This document shows, in pieces, positions 27,886 through 37,994 of a DNA stretch of 64,000 nucleotides (positions are counted from its first letter, which is position 1; each line of letters opens with the position of its first letter). Below the pieces are notes generated by a model. That model saw only the letters and a program-made list of their open reading frames with translations. It searched no databases and was not told the DNA's origin. Both the position numbers and the translations under genes were made by a program. The stretch spans positions 360,515 through 424,514 of the forward strand of contig NZ_JADTQG010000001.1 in the NCBI RefSeq assembly GCF_016008875.1, in the 5' to 3' direction. The stretch comes from Ectopseudomonas mendocina. Its GTDB lineage: Bacteria > Pseudomonadota > Gammaproteobacteria > Pseudomonadales > Pseudomonadaceae.

Positions 27886-27918
27886 AGCCGGAGCAGTCAA
27901 GGCTGCTCCGGCTTTTTT
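27886..27918 (+). terminator. Rho-independent terminator
   Basis: AGCCGGAGCAG and CTGCTCCGGCT form a perfect 11-bp stem with a 6-base loop, followed by TTTTT G T. It closes the glycine-zipper lipoprotein gene and insulates it from Mrp operon 2. Confidence 0.88.
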
Positions 27919-28165
27919 GTGTCCGGCTATAGTGCTGAGCGGTCGTCGGTATCTTCGCATCGACACGCGTGTAACCAAGTGTGTTTAACGATAATTCAAT
28001 ACATGACGTTGCCTTGATAGTTATGGATAATCGGCCGTTATGCTTGTGCCGACAACGACTTAGCTGATCCGTTGTGGTGCATGGAATATCACCGTCAGTG
28101 GGTTACGACTCCAGTTTTTATTTGGGTCGCCCGACCTGACGTGCCTGCATAAAGGGGTTTTTTCG

Positions 28166-30958
28166 ATGGCGCTTGCGCTGATTGTCGCCTTGCCATTTCT
28201 GGGCTTGTTTCTGCCGGTGCTTGCCGAGCGGCTTGGACGCTCGGCCTGCGCCGCGGCTGCGGCTCTTGCGCCCGTGGTGGCGCTGGTGCTGCTGTTCAAT
28301 CATCAGTCAGCGGTGTTCGCCGGTGAGGTGCTGCGGGTCAAGCTGGAGTGGCTGCCGCATCTGGGCCTGAATCTCAGCCTGCGCCTCGATGGCCTCGGCT
28401 TCCTGTTCGCCTTGCTGATTCTTGGCATCGGTCTGCTGGTCATCCTCTACGCCCGCTATTACCTGGCCAAGACCGAGCCGATGGGGCGTTTCTTCGCCTT
28501 TCTGCTGCTGTTCATGGGCGCCATGCTCGGTGTGGTGCTGTCGGAAAACCTGCTGCTGATGCTGATGTTCTGGGAGCTGACCAGCCTGTCGTCGTTCCTG
28601 TTGATCGGCTTCTGGGGTTCGCGTTCCGAGGCGCGCAAAGGCGCGCGCATGGCGCTGGCGATCACCGGCGGCGGCGGCCTGGCGTTGCTCGCCGGCATTC
28701 TCCTGATCGGTCATATCGCCGGTAGCTTCGAGCTGTCGCAGGTAATGGCCGCCGGTTATGCCATCCGTGCGCATGAGCTGTATCCGGTCGCACTGGTGCT
28801 GGTGCTGCTGGGCGTATTCACCAAGTCGGCGCAGTTCCCGTTCCACTTCTGGCTGCCGCACGCCATGGCTGCGCCAACGCCGGTATCGGCCTATCTGCAT
28901 TCGGCGACCATGGTCAAGGCAGGGGTATTCCTGCTGGCGCGTCTGTACCCGGCACTGGCCGGTTCCGAGTGGTGGTTCTACATGGTCAGCCTGACCGGCC
29001 TGGCCACGCTGCTGGTAGGCGCCTGCATGGCGCTGTTCCAGCATGACCTCAAGGGCCTGCTGGCCTACTCGACCATCAGCCACCTGGGCCTGATCACCCT
29101 GCTGTTCGGCCTGGATACCCGCCTGGCCGCGGTGGCGGCGGTGTTCCATATCATCAACCACGCCACCTTCAAGGCCTCGCTGTTCATGGCCGCAGGCATC
29201 ATCGACCACGAAACGGGCAGCCGCGACATGCGGCTCATCAACGGGCTGTGGAAGTACATGCCGCATACGGCGGTGCTGGCGATGGTGGCCGCGTCGGCCA
29301 TGGCCGGTGTGCCGCTGCTCAATGGCTTCCTGAGCAAGGAAATGTTCTTCACCGAAACCCTGCACCAACACCTGCTGGGCGGTTTCAACTGGGTGATTCC
29401 TGCAGCCGCGACCCTGGCCGGTGTGTTTTCGGTGGCCTACTCGCTGCGTTTCATCCACGACGTGTTCTTCAACGGCAAGCCGGTCGACCTGCCCAAATAC
29501 CCGCCGCACGAGCCGCCGCGCTACATGAAGGTGCCGGTGGAAGTGCTGGTATTCCTCTGCCTTCTGGTGGGCGTGGTGCCGGCCTACACGGTGGCGCCGC
29601 TGCTGGCCGCCGCTGCCGCTTCGACGCTGGGCGGCGAATTGCCCGAGTACAGCCTGGCCATCTGGCACGGCTTCAATCTGCCACTGATGATGAGCTTCAT
29701 CGCCCTGTTCGGCGGGATTCTCGTTTATGCCTGTCGCAAGCCGCTGTTCCGTTGGTATGAAGGCTTACCCAACCTGGATGCCAAGGACGCCTTCGATCAG
29801 GTGGTGCGTTACTCGACCCGCCTGGCGGTGCGCATCACCAAATTGCTGGAAAGTGGCTCGCTGCAGCGCTACCTGGCCTGGATGCTTGGCAGTGCCCTGA
29901 CTCTAGTGGTGTTCGCTCTGTCGCCGCTGGAACAGCTGACCGGCAGCGTGGCCATGACGCCGATCGATCCGCTGACCGTCACCGGCATGCTGATTCTGAT
30001 GGTGACCGCAGTGCTCACCGTGGTCTTCCATCGTCGCCGTCTGGTGGCCCTGATAATCCTCAGCGCCGCCGGCCTGATGGTGGCACTGGCCTTCGCCCGT
30101 TTCTCTGCCCCGGACCTGGCGCTGACCCAGCTGTCGGTGGAGGTGGTGACCATCATCTTGCTGATACTCATTCTGTACTTCATGAACGACCGCACCCCGG
30201 CCGAGTCCAGCAGTCTGCGCGGTTTGCGCGACCTGGTCCTGGCGCTGGGCAGCGGTACCATGGTGGCGATGCTGACCTACGCCGTGCTCACCCGTCCTTA
30301 TCAGAGCATCTCGTCGTTCTTCCTCGAGAACAGCGTCTCCGGCGGTGGCGGTACCAATGTGGTCAACGTGATCCTGGTGGATTTCCGCGGCTTCGATACC
30401 CTGGGCGAAATCACCGTGCTGGCCATCGCTGCCATCGGCATCTATGCACTGCTGCATGGCCTGCGCCTGCCGCATACGACCCACGACAAGAACGGTCGGC
30501 CGTGGTCGACCGATGCCCATCCGATGATCCTCGACAACCTGGCGCGCGCCATGCTGCCGATGGCGCTGCTGATTTCGGCGTTCATCTTCCTGCGTGGTCA
30601 CAACCTGCCGGGCGGCGGCTTCATCGCCGGTCTGATCACCTCGGTGGCGTTGATCCTGCAGTACATCTCGCACGGCGTTATCTGGACCCAGCAGCGCCTG
30701 AGGTTCAGCTATCACGCCACTGCCGGCTGGGGCGTGCTGATCGCCGGGCTGACCGGTCTCGGCAGCTGGGCGTTCGGCTCGCCGTTCCTGACCTCGGCGT
30801 TCGGCCATTTCCATATTCCGCTGGTCGGCGAAATCGAACTGGCGACCGCCATCCTCTTCGATCTCGGGGTGTACCTGGCTGTCGTCGGCGCGACCCTGCT
30901 GATTCTTTCCAACATCGGCCATGTCAGTCAGGACGAGTCGTGCAAGGAGGTCATCTGA
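28166..30958 (+). CDS. mrpA: Mrp Na+(K+)/H+ antiporter subunit A/B fusion (operon 2)
   Basis: A 930-residue channel subunit of the second Mrp complex, of the type called ShaA/PhaAB. NuoL-like core: [69 protein letters not shown]. Middle: [22 protein letters not shown]. Fused MrpB part: [17 protein letters not shown]. Operon position after the glycine-zipper lipoprotein gene fits PA1054, so this is likely the ancestral locus. About 290 bases upstream without genes hold the promoter. Compared with the operon 1 homologue the core motifs are shared but most positions differ. Confidence 0.93.
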   Translation: MALALIVALPFLGLFLPVLAERLGRSACAAAAALAPVVALVLLFNHQSAVFAGEVLRVKLEWLPHLGLNLSLRLDGLGFLFALLILGIGLLVILYARYYLAKTEPMGRFFAFLLLFMGAMLGVVLSENLLLMLMFWELTSLSSFLLIGFWGSRSEARKGARMALAITGGGGLALLAGILLIGHIAGSFELSQVMAAGYAIRAHELYPVALVLVLLGVFTKSAQFPFHFWLPHAMAAPTPVSAYLHSATMVKAGVFLLARLYPALAGSEWWFYMVSLTGLATLLVGACMALFQHDLKGLLAYSTISHLGLITLLFGLDTRLAAVAAVFHIINHATFKASLFMAAGIIDHETGSRDMRLINGLWKYMPHTAVLAMVAASAMAGVPLLNGFLSKEMFFTETLHQHLLGGFNWVIPAAATLAGVFSVAYSLRFIHDVFFNGKPVDLPKYPPHEPPRYMKVPVEVLVFLCLLVGVVPAYTVAPLLAAAAASTLGGELPEYSLAIWHGFNLPLMMSFIALFGGILVYACRKPLFRWYEGLPNLDAKDAFDQVVRYSTRLAVRITKLLESGSLQRYLAWMLGSALTLVVFALSPLEQLTGSVAMTPIDPLTVTGMLILMVTAVLTVVFHRRRLVALIILSAAGLMVALAFARFSAPDLALTQLSVEVVTIILLILILYFMNDRTPAESSSLRGLRDLVLALGSGTMVAMLTYAVLTRPYQSISSFFLENSVSGGGGTNVVNVILVDFRGFDTLGEITVLAIAAIGIYALLHGLRLPHTTHDKNGRPWSTDAHPMILDNLARAMLPMALLISAFIFLRGHNLPGGGFIAGLITSVALILQYISHGVIWTQQRLRFSYHATAGWGVLIAGLTGLGSWAFGSPFLTSAFGHFHIPLVGEIELATAILFDLGVYLAVVGATLLILSNIGHVSQDESCKEVI

Positions 30959-30959
30959 T

Positions 30960-31289
30960 ATGGAGGCAGTATTCGCAATCACCCTCGGGGTGCTGACTGC
31001 CAGCGGCGTCTATCTGTTGCTGCGGGCGCGGATCTTCCCGGTGGTGATGGGGCTGACCCTGATCTCCTACGCGGTCAACCTGTTCATCTTCGCCATGGGC
31101 CGTCTCGGTACCGGCGTGCCAGCGGTGATCGGCAAGAGCGCCGAGTACGGTGATCCGCTGCCGCAGGCGCTGGTGCTGACCGCGATCGTCATCGGCTTTG
31201 CCATGACCGCATTCGTCGTGGTGCTGGCCCTGCGCGGGCTGGGTGAGCTGAAAACCGATCACGTCGATGGCGAGGAGCCGCGCGTATGA
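30960..31289 (+). CDS. mrpC: Mrp Na+(K+)/H+ antiporter subunit C (operon 2)
   Basis: A 109-residue NuoK-like subunit with three helices. LRARIFPVVMGLTLISYAVNLFIFAMG and GDPLPQALVLTAIVIGFAMTAF are family marks. It starts one base after the mrpA stop, with AAGGAGG inside the end of mrpA as ribosome site. It is shorter at the C-terminus than the operon 1 copy. Confidence 0.92.
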   Translation: MEAVFAITLGVLTASGVYLLLRARIFPVVMGLTLISYAVNLFIFAMGRLGTGVPAVIGKSAEYGDPLPQALVLTAIVIGFAMTAFVVVLALRGLGELKTDHVDGEEPRV

Positions 31290-32797
31290 GTCACGCCATC
31301 ATCCTCCCCATTCTTCTGCCGCTGTTCTTCGGCGCGCTGCTGCTGGTCGGTCACGGTTGGTCGCGCGAGATCAGACGAGGCATTTCCCTGGTGGGCTGCC
31401 TGGCGCTGCTGCCAGTGGGGATATATCTGGTGACGCTGGCCGGGGCAGGGCAGCTGCAGGTTTACGCCCTTGGCAACTGGACGGCGCCGTTCGGCATCAT
31501 GCTGCTGCTCGACCGCTTCAACGCGGCACTGCTATTGGTTACTGCGCTGTTGGCCAGCCTGGCGCTGATCTACGCCTGCCGTGGCGACGACGAGCGCGGG
31601 CCAAACTTCCATGCGTTGTTCCAGTTCCAGCTGCTGGGCATCAACGGTGCCTTCCTGACTGCGGACCTGTTCAACCTGTTCGTGTTCTTCGAGGTTCTGC
31701 TGATTTCCTCCTATGCGCTGTTGCTGCACGGCAACCGCGCCAATCAGGTCAGGGCCGGCGTGCATTACGTGGTGCTCAACCTGCTGGGCTCATCGTTCTT
31801 CCTGATCGGCGTCAGCCTGCTATACGGTCTGACCGGAACTCTGAACATGCCGGACCTGGCCGCTCGCGTAGCCAGCGTTGATGTCGCCGATGCGCCGCTG
31901 ATCAAGGCCGCCGCCTACCTGCTGCTGATCGTTTTCGGCCTCAAGGCCGCCGTGTTGCCGCTGTGCTTCTGGCTGCCGCGCGCCTACGCCGCGGCGCCCG
32001 CTTCGGTGGCCGCCTTGTTCGCCATCATGACCAAGGTCGGTTTCTACGCCATCGTCCGCGTTTTCACCCTGGTGTTTGGCGAACAGGCCGGGCCGCTGGC
32101 CCATCTCGGCCATGAGTTGCTCTGGTGGCTGGCGTTGCCGACCATCGCCTTTGGCGTCATTGGCGCCCTTGGGGCACGACAGCTGCAGGCGCTGCTGGCT
32201 TATCTGGTGGTGGTTTCGGTGGGTACCCTGTTGGCCGGCTTCGCCATTGGCAATGCCGCGGCGCTGAGTGCTGCGCTCTACTACATGCTGCACAGCACGC
32301 TGATCAGCGGTGCGCTGTTCCTGCTCGCCGGCCTGGTGGTCGCCCAGCGTGACAGCGCAGACGGTGATCTGCAGCAGGAGCGTGTGCTGCGTCAGCCGCT
32401 GTTGCTGGGCTGCATGTTCTTCTTCGCATCCATCTCCATCGCCGGGCTGCCGCCGTTCTCCGGCTTCCTCGGCAAGATGTCGCTTCTGCGCGCGGCCGAG
32501 CCGGGTTGGCAGGCCTGGAGTCTGTGGCCGGTGGTGCTGATCGGCGGCTTGCTGACCCTGGTTGCGCTGAGCCGTGCCGGTACCAGTCTGTTCTGGCTGG
32601 GCCACGGCGCGGACGCAGCATCGTCCAAAGCCGAGCCGGCTGATCGCATCAGCCTGCTGGCTACGCTGGGCCTTTTGCTGGCCAGCCCGCTGCTGCTGAT
32701 CGCCGCCAAGCCGATCCTGGCGTACCTGGAGGCGGCTGCGGCGCAACTGCTGGATCTGCAACCCTATCTGTCGATCATTGCCGGAGGTGCGGCATGA
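31286..32797 (+). CDS. mrpD: Mrp Na+(K+)/H+ antiporter subunit D (operon 2)
   Basis: A 503-residue NuoN/M-like proton channel subunit. VFFEVLLISSYALLLHGN, FGLKAAVLPLCFWLPRAYAAAP and YYMLHSTLISGALFLLAGL mark the conserved charged helices. ATGA overlap with mrpC and 4-base overlap with mrpE. Confidence 0.92.
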   Translation: MSHAIILPILLPLFFGALLLVGHGWSREIRRGISLVGCLALLPVGIYLVTLAGAGQLQVYALGNWTAPFGIMLLLDRFNAALLLVTALLASLALIYACRGDDERGPNFHALFQFQLLGINGAFLTADLFNLFVFFEVLLISSYALLLHGNRANQVRAGVHYVVLNLLGSSFFLIGVSLLYGLTGTLNMPDLAARVASVDVADAPLIKAAAYLLLIVFGLKAAVLPLCFWLPRAYAAAPASVAALFAIMTKVGFYAIVRVFTLVFGEQAGPLAHLGHELLWWLALPTIAFGVIGALGARQLQALLAYLVVVSVGTLLAGFAIGNAAALSAALYYMLHSTLISGALFLLAGLVVAQRDSADGDLQQERVLRQPLLLGCMFFFASISIAGLPPFSGFLGKMSLLRAAEPGWQAWSLWPVVLIGGLLTLVALSRAGTSLFWLGHGADAASSKAEPADRISLLATLGLLLASPLLLIAAKPILAYLEAAAAQLLDLQPYLSIIAGGAA

Positions 32798-33291
32798 GAC
32801 GTTTCTTCCCTCACCCGCGGATGATGCTGGTTCTGATGGTGCTCTGGCTGCTGCTGGTCAACACCCTCAATCTGGGGCATATCCTGCTCGGGGCGTTCCT
32901 TGCCTGGTCCATCGTACATCTGTGCGGCGACTTCCTGCTGCACGTGCCCAGGGTGCGCAAGCCGCTGCGGCTGCTGCTATTCATTGGCAAGGTGTTCTAC
33001 GACATCGTAGTGGCCAACCTGCAGGTGGTAAAGCTGGTATTAGGTCCGAAATCGCGCCTGGAGCCGGCATTCGTCGAGGTCCCGGTAGAGATCGAGGACG
33101 AGTTCGTCCTGTCGACCCTAGCCTGCATCATTTCGCTGACCCCTGGTACGGTCTCTGCCAGCCTCAGTTCCGATCACAAGACGCTGCTGGTGCACGGGCT
33201 CGACGTGCCGGACCGCGACGAGCTGGTCGCGGCCGTCAAGAGCCGTTATGAAACGCCGCTGCTGGAGATTTTCGAATGCTCGAGAACGTAG
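32794..33291 (+). CDS. mrpE: Mrp Na+(K+)/H+ antiporter subunit E (operon 2)
   Basis: A 165-residue subunit. After two or three N-terminal helices comes the MrpE cytoplasmic domain, IISLTPGTVSASLSSDHKTLLVHGLDVPD. Same length as the operon 1 copy. Overlaps mrpF by 16 bases, a tighter packing than in operon 1. Confidence 0.9.
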   Translation: MRRFFPHPRMMLVLMVLWLLLVNTLNLGHILLGAFLAWSIVHLCGDFLLHVPRVRKPLRLLLFIGKVFYDIVVANLQVVKLVLGPKSRLEPAFVEVPVEIEDEFVLSTLACIISLTPGTVSASLSSDHKTLLVHGLDVPDRDELVAAVKSRYETPLLEIFECSRT

Positions 33292-33545
33292 TCTTCCTGT
33301 GCATGGGCATCCTCACGCTGGCGATGCTGCTCAACGTCGCGCGACTGGTCGAAGGGCCGAGCGTGGTCGACCGGGTACTGGCCCTGGATACCCTATACAT
33401 CAACGCGCTGGCGCTAATCATGCTGTTCGGCATCTGGCTGGCATCGGACCTGTTCTTCGAAGCCGCACTGCTGATCGCGGTGATGGGCTTCGTCGGCACG
33501 GTCGCGGTGGGTAAACACCTGCTGCACGGCGACATCATCGATTAA
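33276..33545 (+). CDS. mrpF: Mrp Na+(K+)/H+ antiporter subunit F (operon 2)
   Basis: An 89-residue three-helix subunit with LVEGPSVVDRVLALDTLYINALALI and FEAALLIAVMGFVGTVAVGKHLL. It starts inside the end of mrpE and is followed 6 bases later by mrpG. Confidence 0.9.
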   Translation: MLENVVFLCMGILTLAMLLNVARLVEGPSVVDRVLALDTLYINALALIMLFGIWLASDLFFEAALLIAVMGFVGTVAVGKHLLHGDIID

Positions 33546-33551
33546 GGGGAT

Positions 33552-33896
33552 ATGACCATGCCGTTCTGGCTGGAACTTTTGATTTGCGCCTGCCTGATCC
33601 TGGGTAGCCTGTTTGCCCTGGTCGGCGCCATCGGCCTGTATCGCCTGCCGGACTTCTTCACTCGTCTGCATGGCCCGACCAAGGCCACCACGCTGGGGGT
33701 GGGCGGTACGCTGATCGCCTCGATGCTGTTCTTCGCCCACCACACCGGCAGCCTCAGCCTGCACGAGCTACTGATCACGCTGTTTTTGTTCCTCACCGCT
33801 CCGGTCAGCGCACATATCCTGTCCAAGGCGGCAATGCAGAAGAAGCTCGAACTGTTCGAGCGGACCCGTGGCCAGCCGTGGGACGATGATCACTGA
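33552..33896 (+). CDS. mrpG: Mrp Na+(K+)/H+ antiporter subunit G (operon 2)
   Basis: A 114-residue three-helix subunit; GAIGLYRLPDFFTRLHGPTKATTLG is the MrpG signature. Last gene of the second operon. A GGGG site precedes ATG 33552; a second in-frame ATG is at 33558. No clear terminator follows before the acetyltransferase gene. Confidence 0.9.
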   Translation: MTMPFWLELLICACLILGSLFALVGAIGLYRLPDFFTRLHGPTKATTLGVGGTLIASMLFFAHHTGSLSLHELLITLFLFLTAPVSAHILSKAAMQKKLELFERTRGQPWDDDH

Positions 33897-34003
33897 TCCA
33901 CTGTCAGGCATTTCTCGCGCCTGGCTGTAACTGTCGCCAGGCAACTGCCCGCTCTAGACTGCGCTCTTGAATCAAACGACGTTGCGTCAGGGGAGTCAGG
34001 AGC

Positions 34004-34519
34004 ATGAGCGAGCTGGTCATCCGTCAGGCCGGTGCCGAGGATATCGAGGCGCTCTGCGCGCTGATTCTCGAACACGGGCCCAATCCCTGGAATCACTTAC
34101 CTGAAGTCGAGGTTCGCCAGCACCTGCAGGGTATTGCGACGAGCGCGACGCTGGCCGTTTTGGCCGAGGAGCGGGGGCAGCTGCTGGGGTTCGTCAGCTA
34201 TCGCCTGACCGAGGATTTCGCTGCTCACCAACCCGCTGCGCGTGCCGGGCAGCTACACGGCTATATCTGTGAGGCTGTGGTGCATCGCGACTGCACCGGT
34301 CGCGGGCTGGGCGCTCAGCTGCTCACGGCGGCAGTGCAGGATCTCTGGCGACTGGGTGTACGCGATGTCTATATCGATCGCCACGAAGAAAATGCTGCTT
34401 CGGCGGGGATGATGCGCAAGGCTGGTTTCGCAGAGTTGCTGACCTATCCCGACCCGGCCCGGCGCCCCAATGGTTCGGGACGTTCAACGCTTTGCTGTAT
34501 ACGCCGTGATGAAGATTGA
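34004..34519 (+). CDS. GNAT family N-acetyltransferase
   Basis: A 171-residue acyltransferase. The acetyl-CoA pyrophosphate loop is RDCTGRGLGAQLLTAAV (Q/R-x-x-G-x-G/A motif) at about residues 99-115. Motif B region is VYIDRHEENAASAGMMRKAGF. The N-terminal part (RQAGAEDIEALCALILEHGP) is normal for the fold. Substrate (small molecule or protein amine) is not evident. GGAG site before ATG. It is followed by a REP array. Confidence 0.85.
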   Translation: MSELVIRQAGAEDIEALCALILEHGPNPWNHLPEVEVRQHLQGIATSATLAVLAEERGQLLGFVSYRLTEDFAAHQPAARAGQLHGYICEAVVHRDCTGRGLGAQLLTAAVQDLWRLGVRDVYIDRHEENAASAGMMRKAGFAELLTYPDPARRPNGSGRSTLCCIRRDED

Positions 34520-34602
34520 CGAGGCGGCGCCGGCTTCAGGATCGCGAACGAATTCGCGTCTACAGAAGGTGCCCGGTGTTGCGGCACGCGCCTGACCGGT
34601 GA

Positions 34603-34824
34603 GAGCGGATTTATCCGCGAAAATGGCGAGCACATTTACCCGAATCGCGAATAAATTCGCTCCTACAGAAAAGCCGCGTGTTGGTGCGGCGAATTGGTGG
34701 GAGCGGATTTATCCGCGATAAAGGCGGGCACATTTACCCGAATCGCGAATAAATTCGCTCCTACAGAAAAAGCCGCGCGATGGTGCGGCAGACCGGTAGG
34801 AGCGGATTTATCCGCGATAAAGCC
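34603..34824. repeat. Tandem REP array with 98-99 base period
   Basis: GAGCGGATTTATCCGCGA begins at 34603, 34701 and 34800. Between these lie inverted partners CGCGAATAAATTCGCTCC at about 34646 and 34745, and a degenerate copy near 34540. Each unit thus pairs a REP with its inverse, a BIME-type arrangement repeated in tandem. The whole interval 34520-34884 has no gene. Such arrays are spread by RAYT transposases in pseudomonads and can act as gyrase or mRNA stability sites. Confidence 0.85.
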
Positions 34825-34884
34825 AGGCACGCCCGCCAGCTTGGCGAATCAGGGGCCTGGAAGCCGGCCCCTTCTCGTGCAGGC

Positions 34885-36498
34885 TTAGCGATTCAACCCA
34901 AGCATGTCCTTGGCCACTGCCTCCGCCACACGGATGCCGTCGACCCCGGCTGAAAGAATGCCGCCGGCGTAGCCCGCGCCTTCGCCGGCGGGGTACAGGC
35001 CCTTGAGGTTCAGGCTCTGCAGATCGTCGCCGCGGGTGATGCGCACCGGCGAGGAGGTGCGCGTCTCGATGCCGGTGAGCACCGCATCGGCCAGGTCGAA
35101 CCCCTTGATCTGCTTGCCGAAGGCCGGCAGCGCCTCGCGGATGGCTTCGATGGCGAAGTCCGGCAGCGACGGCGCCAGATCGCCCAGTTTCACCCCCGGC
35201 TTATAGGAAGGCTGCACCTCGCCGAGTGCTGTGGACGGCGTGCCCTTGATGAAGTCGCCCACCAGTTGCCCTGGCGCCTCGTAGTTGCGTCCGCCGAGCA
35301 CGTAGGCGTGGGATTCCAGGCGCTCCTGCAGCTCCACGCCGGCCAGCGGGCCGCCCGGGTAGTCCTGCTCGGGGGTGATGCCGACGACGATACCGGCGTT
35401 GGCGTTGCGCTCGTTGCGCGAGTACTGGCTCATGCCGTTGGTGACCACGCGCTCCGGTTCGGAGGTCGCGGCGACCACGGTGCCGCCTGGGCACATGCAG
35501 AAGCTGTAGACCGAGCGGCCGTTGCTGGCGTGGTGCACCAGCTTGTAGTCGGCTGCGCCGAGTTTGGGGTGGCCGGCGTACTTGCCCAGGCGTGCGCGGT
35601 CGATCAGCGATTGCGGATGCTCGATGCGGAAACCCACCGAGAAGGGCTTGGCTTCCAGGTACACGCCACGGGCATGGAGCATGCGGAAGGTGTCGCGCGA
35701 GCTGTGGCCGAGGGCGAGTACCACATGGCGGCTATTGAGCTGCTCGCCGTTTTCCAGCACCACGCCGGTGAGTTGGCCGTCTTCCATCAGCAGGTCGCTG
35801 ACGCGCTGCTGGAAGCGTACTTCGCCACCGAGGGCCTTGATCTCCTCGCGCATGGTGGCGACTACGCCGGTGAGGCGGAAGGTGCCGATGTGTGGCTTGC
35901 TGACGTAGAGGATCTCGTCCGGCGCGCCGGCCTTGACGAACTCTTCCAGTACCTTGCGCCCGTGGTGGTTCGGGTCCTTGATCTGGCTGTACAGCTTGCC
36001 GTCGGAGAAGGTGCCGGCGCCGCCCTCGCCGAACTGCACGTTGGAGGTCGGGTCGAGCACGTTCTTGCGCCACAGGCCCCAGGTGTCCTTGGTGCGCTGG
36101 CGCACTTCCTTGCCACGCTCCAGCACGATGGGGCGCAGGCCGGCCTGGGCCAGGATCAGCGCAGCGAAGATGCCGCAGGGGCCGAAGCCGACCACGATAG
36201 GGCGCTCATCCAGCGGCGCCTCGGCCTTGCCCACCGGCTTGTAGGTGATGTCCGGCGCCGGGCCGACGTGCTTGTCACCGCTCAGACGCGCCAGCAGCGC
36301 CGCTTCGTCTTTCACTTCGCAATCGATGGTGTAGATGAACGGCATATCGCCGTACTTTTTGCGCGCATCGTAGCTGCGCTTGAACACGCTGAAGGCCAGC
36401 AGGTCGGCATCGGCGATACCCAGGCGCTGGACGATGGCCGGGCGCAGGACCTCGTCGGCATGGTCTAGGGGCAGTTTCAGTTCAGTCAGGCGAAGCAT
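34885..36498 (-). CDS. Uncharacterised NAD(P)/FAD-dependent dehydrogenase (COG2509 type)
   Basis: A 537-residue flavoprotein. An N-terminal domain of about 90 residues (SVFKRSYDARKKYGD...IYTIDCEV) precedes the Rossmann FAD domain (PIVVGFGPCGIFAALILAQAGLRPIVLERG), with GEGGAGTFSDGKLY typical of this family. A central Cys-containing CMCPGGTVVAATSEP block and the C-terminal FAD contact GLYPAGEGAGYAGGILSAGVDG complete it. Enzyme activity and substrate are unknown despite wide conservation. Single leftward gene; the REP array follows its stop. Confidence 0.85.
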   Translation of the reverse strand: MLRLTELKLPLDHADEVLRPAIVQRLGIADADLLAFSVFKRSYDARKKYGDMPFIYTIDCEVKDEAALLARLSGDKHVGPAPDITYKPVGKAEAPLDERPIVVGFGPCGIFAALILAQAGLRPIVLERGKEVRQRTKDTWGLWRKNVLDPTSNVQFGEGGAGTFSDGKLYSQIKDPNHHGRKVLEEFVKAGAPDEILYVSKPHIGTFRLTGVVATMREEIKALGGEVRFQQRVSDLLMEDGQLTGVVLENGEQLNSRHVVLALGHSSRDTFRMLHARGVYLEAKPFSVGFRIEHPQSLIDRARLGKYAGHPKLGAADYKLVHHASNGRSVYSFCMCPGGTVVAATSEPERVVTNGMSQYSRNERNANAGIVVGITPEQDYPGGPLAGVELQERLESHAYVLGGRNYEAPGQLVGDFIKGTPSTALGEVQPSYKPGVKLGDLAPSLPDFAIEAIREALPAFGKQIKGFDLADAVLTGIETRTSSPVRITRGDDLQSLNLKGLYPAGEGAGYAGGILSAGVDGIRVAEAVAKDMLGLNR

Positions 36499-36646
36499 GG
36501 CGGTGTCCTGGTTGGCCGGTGGTGATCCGGCAAGGTGAAGAAGGGCGGCGATTGTACGGGATTCGCAGGGCGAAAGGGTGCTGCGTTAGCGGCCGTCCCG
36601 GTTCAGATTAGGCCAACCAGGCGCGGGCTGAACCGACGCGCGGTGC

Positions 36647-37840
36647 TCAGTGTCTTTCCAGTGCGCGGCCGCGCGCGAACATCAGGGCGGCGCCGGCCAG
36701 GGTTGCCACAGCGGCATAGAGAATCACCGCTTGGGGGCCAAGGCCTTCGATGATCAGCCCGCCGAGTACCGCCCCTGCGGCAATGGCCACCTGAAAGGTC
36801 GAGGACAGCAGCGCGCCCGCGCTTTCGGCGTGGTCGGCAGCTGCCCGCGCATTCCAGACCGAGATCGATACCGGGAAGGCGCCGAAGGCGAAGCCCCACA
36901 GCGCGGTCGCCACGAACGCGACATTCACTTCGGCACCGAATAGCACCAATGCAAGCGCCACTAGGGTGATCAGGAACGAGCAACTGGCCACCGCCCACGC
37001 CGGGCTGCGCGCGGCGACGATGCCTCCGATCAGGTTGCCGAAAAAACCGCAGACACCGAAAGCCAGCAGGGTCAAAGAGACGGTGGCGACGTCCAGGCGC
37101 GGTACCTCCTCGAGAAAGGGGCGGATAAAGGTCAGCGCGGCGAAGTGCCCGGAAATGACCAGCAAACCGGTGACCAGGCCGATGACCACCGCGCGGCGCG
37201 ACAATGCGGCCTTGAACGAAGCCAGGCCAGGCGCAGCAGCAGCCGGCAGTCGGGGCAGCGTCAGCATCTGGATTACCAGTGCCGCCACGCCAATCCCCGA
37301 GGCCGCGAGGAAGGTCATGCGCCAGCCCCACAGGTCACCCAGGAAGGCCCCCAGCGGAGCGGCGAATACCGTGGCGAAGGAAATGCCCATGAGGATGATC
37401 GAGATGGCTTTCGGCACCTTGTCGGGCGGCACCAGGCGCAGGGCCAATGCGGTCATCATGGCCCAGAAGCTGCCAAGGGCGAAGCCCAGCATGCCGCGTG
37501 CGATCAGCAGGACGGTGACGCTCGAGGCGTAGGCCGAAAGGACGCTGGAAAGCACCAGCACCACCATTAAGCCCCAGACGATCTTCTGGCGATCCAGCCG
37601 GCCGGAACCCAGCACCACGAGTGGGCCGGCAAATGCCGCGACCACCGCCGTAGCGGTAATGGCCTGGCCCACGACACCGTTGGAGGCGCCCAACTCGGTC
37701 GCCATGGGCGTAAGCAGGCTGATCGGCAGGAACTCCGCGGTCACCAGCCCGAAGGCACCGAGGGCAAGCGACACGACGGCCCACCATGCGGCGGGCGGGG
37801 AGCCGGGTTGGTCGGCGGCCGTTGAGGCGGAATGAGACAT
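36647..37840 (-). CDS. MFS transporter, DHA1-type drug/sugar efflux
   Basis: A 397-residue permease with 12 predicted helices. Helix 1 begins FGLVTAEFLPISLLTPMATELG, as in the AraJ/NepI/SotB branch; the A-loop reads GSGRLDRQKIV and helix 4 IARGMLGFALGSFWAMM. These proteins export sugars, nucleosides or drugs by proton antiport. AAGGAT precedes the ATG. Neighbours give no clue to substrate. Confidence 0.85.
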   Translation of the reverse strand: MSHSASTAADQPGSPPAAWWAVVSLALGAFGLVTAEFLPISLLTPMATELGASNGVVGQAITATAVVAAFAGPLVVLGSGRLDRQKIVWGLMVVLVLSSVLSAYASSVTVLLIARGMLGFALGSFWAMMTALALRLVPPDKVPKAISIILMGISFATVFAAPLGAFLGDLWGWRMTFLAASGIGVAALVIQMLTLPRLPAAAAPGLASFKAALSRRAVVIGLVTGLLVISGHFAALTFIRPFLEEVPRLDVATVSLTLLAFGVCGFFGNLIGGIVAARSPAWAVASCSFLITLVALALVLFGAEVNVAFVATALWGFAFGAFPVSISVWNARAAADHAESAGALLSSTFQVAIAAGAVLGGLIIEGLGPQAVILYAAVATLAGAALMFARGRALERH

Positions 37841-37994
37841 GTAGAAATCCTTGGTGTACGTCTCGCGCTGGGGCTCAGATGAGCGGCCCTGCCGCGAGCG
37901 ACCCCGCGGTCGTCAGACGTGCAAGGTGTCGCACCCCTAGTTCGGCGGGGCCATTTGTCCGGCTTGCCGATGCTGTGCACCGGTATCGCGAGGT

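Noticed and set aside
34603..34824. Possible CRISPR array
   Set aside because: Repeats alternate in orientation, are palindromic REP elements, and the intervening sequence is itself repeated; no cas genes.
34694..34888. 64-residue frame with repeated VGADLSAIK peptides
   Set aside because: It is a translation of the REP array; the repeats in the peptide are the DNA repeats.
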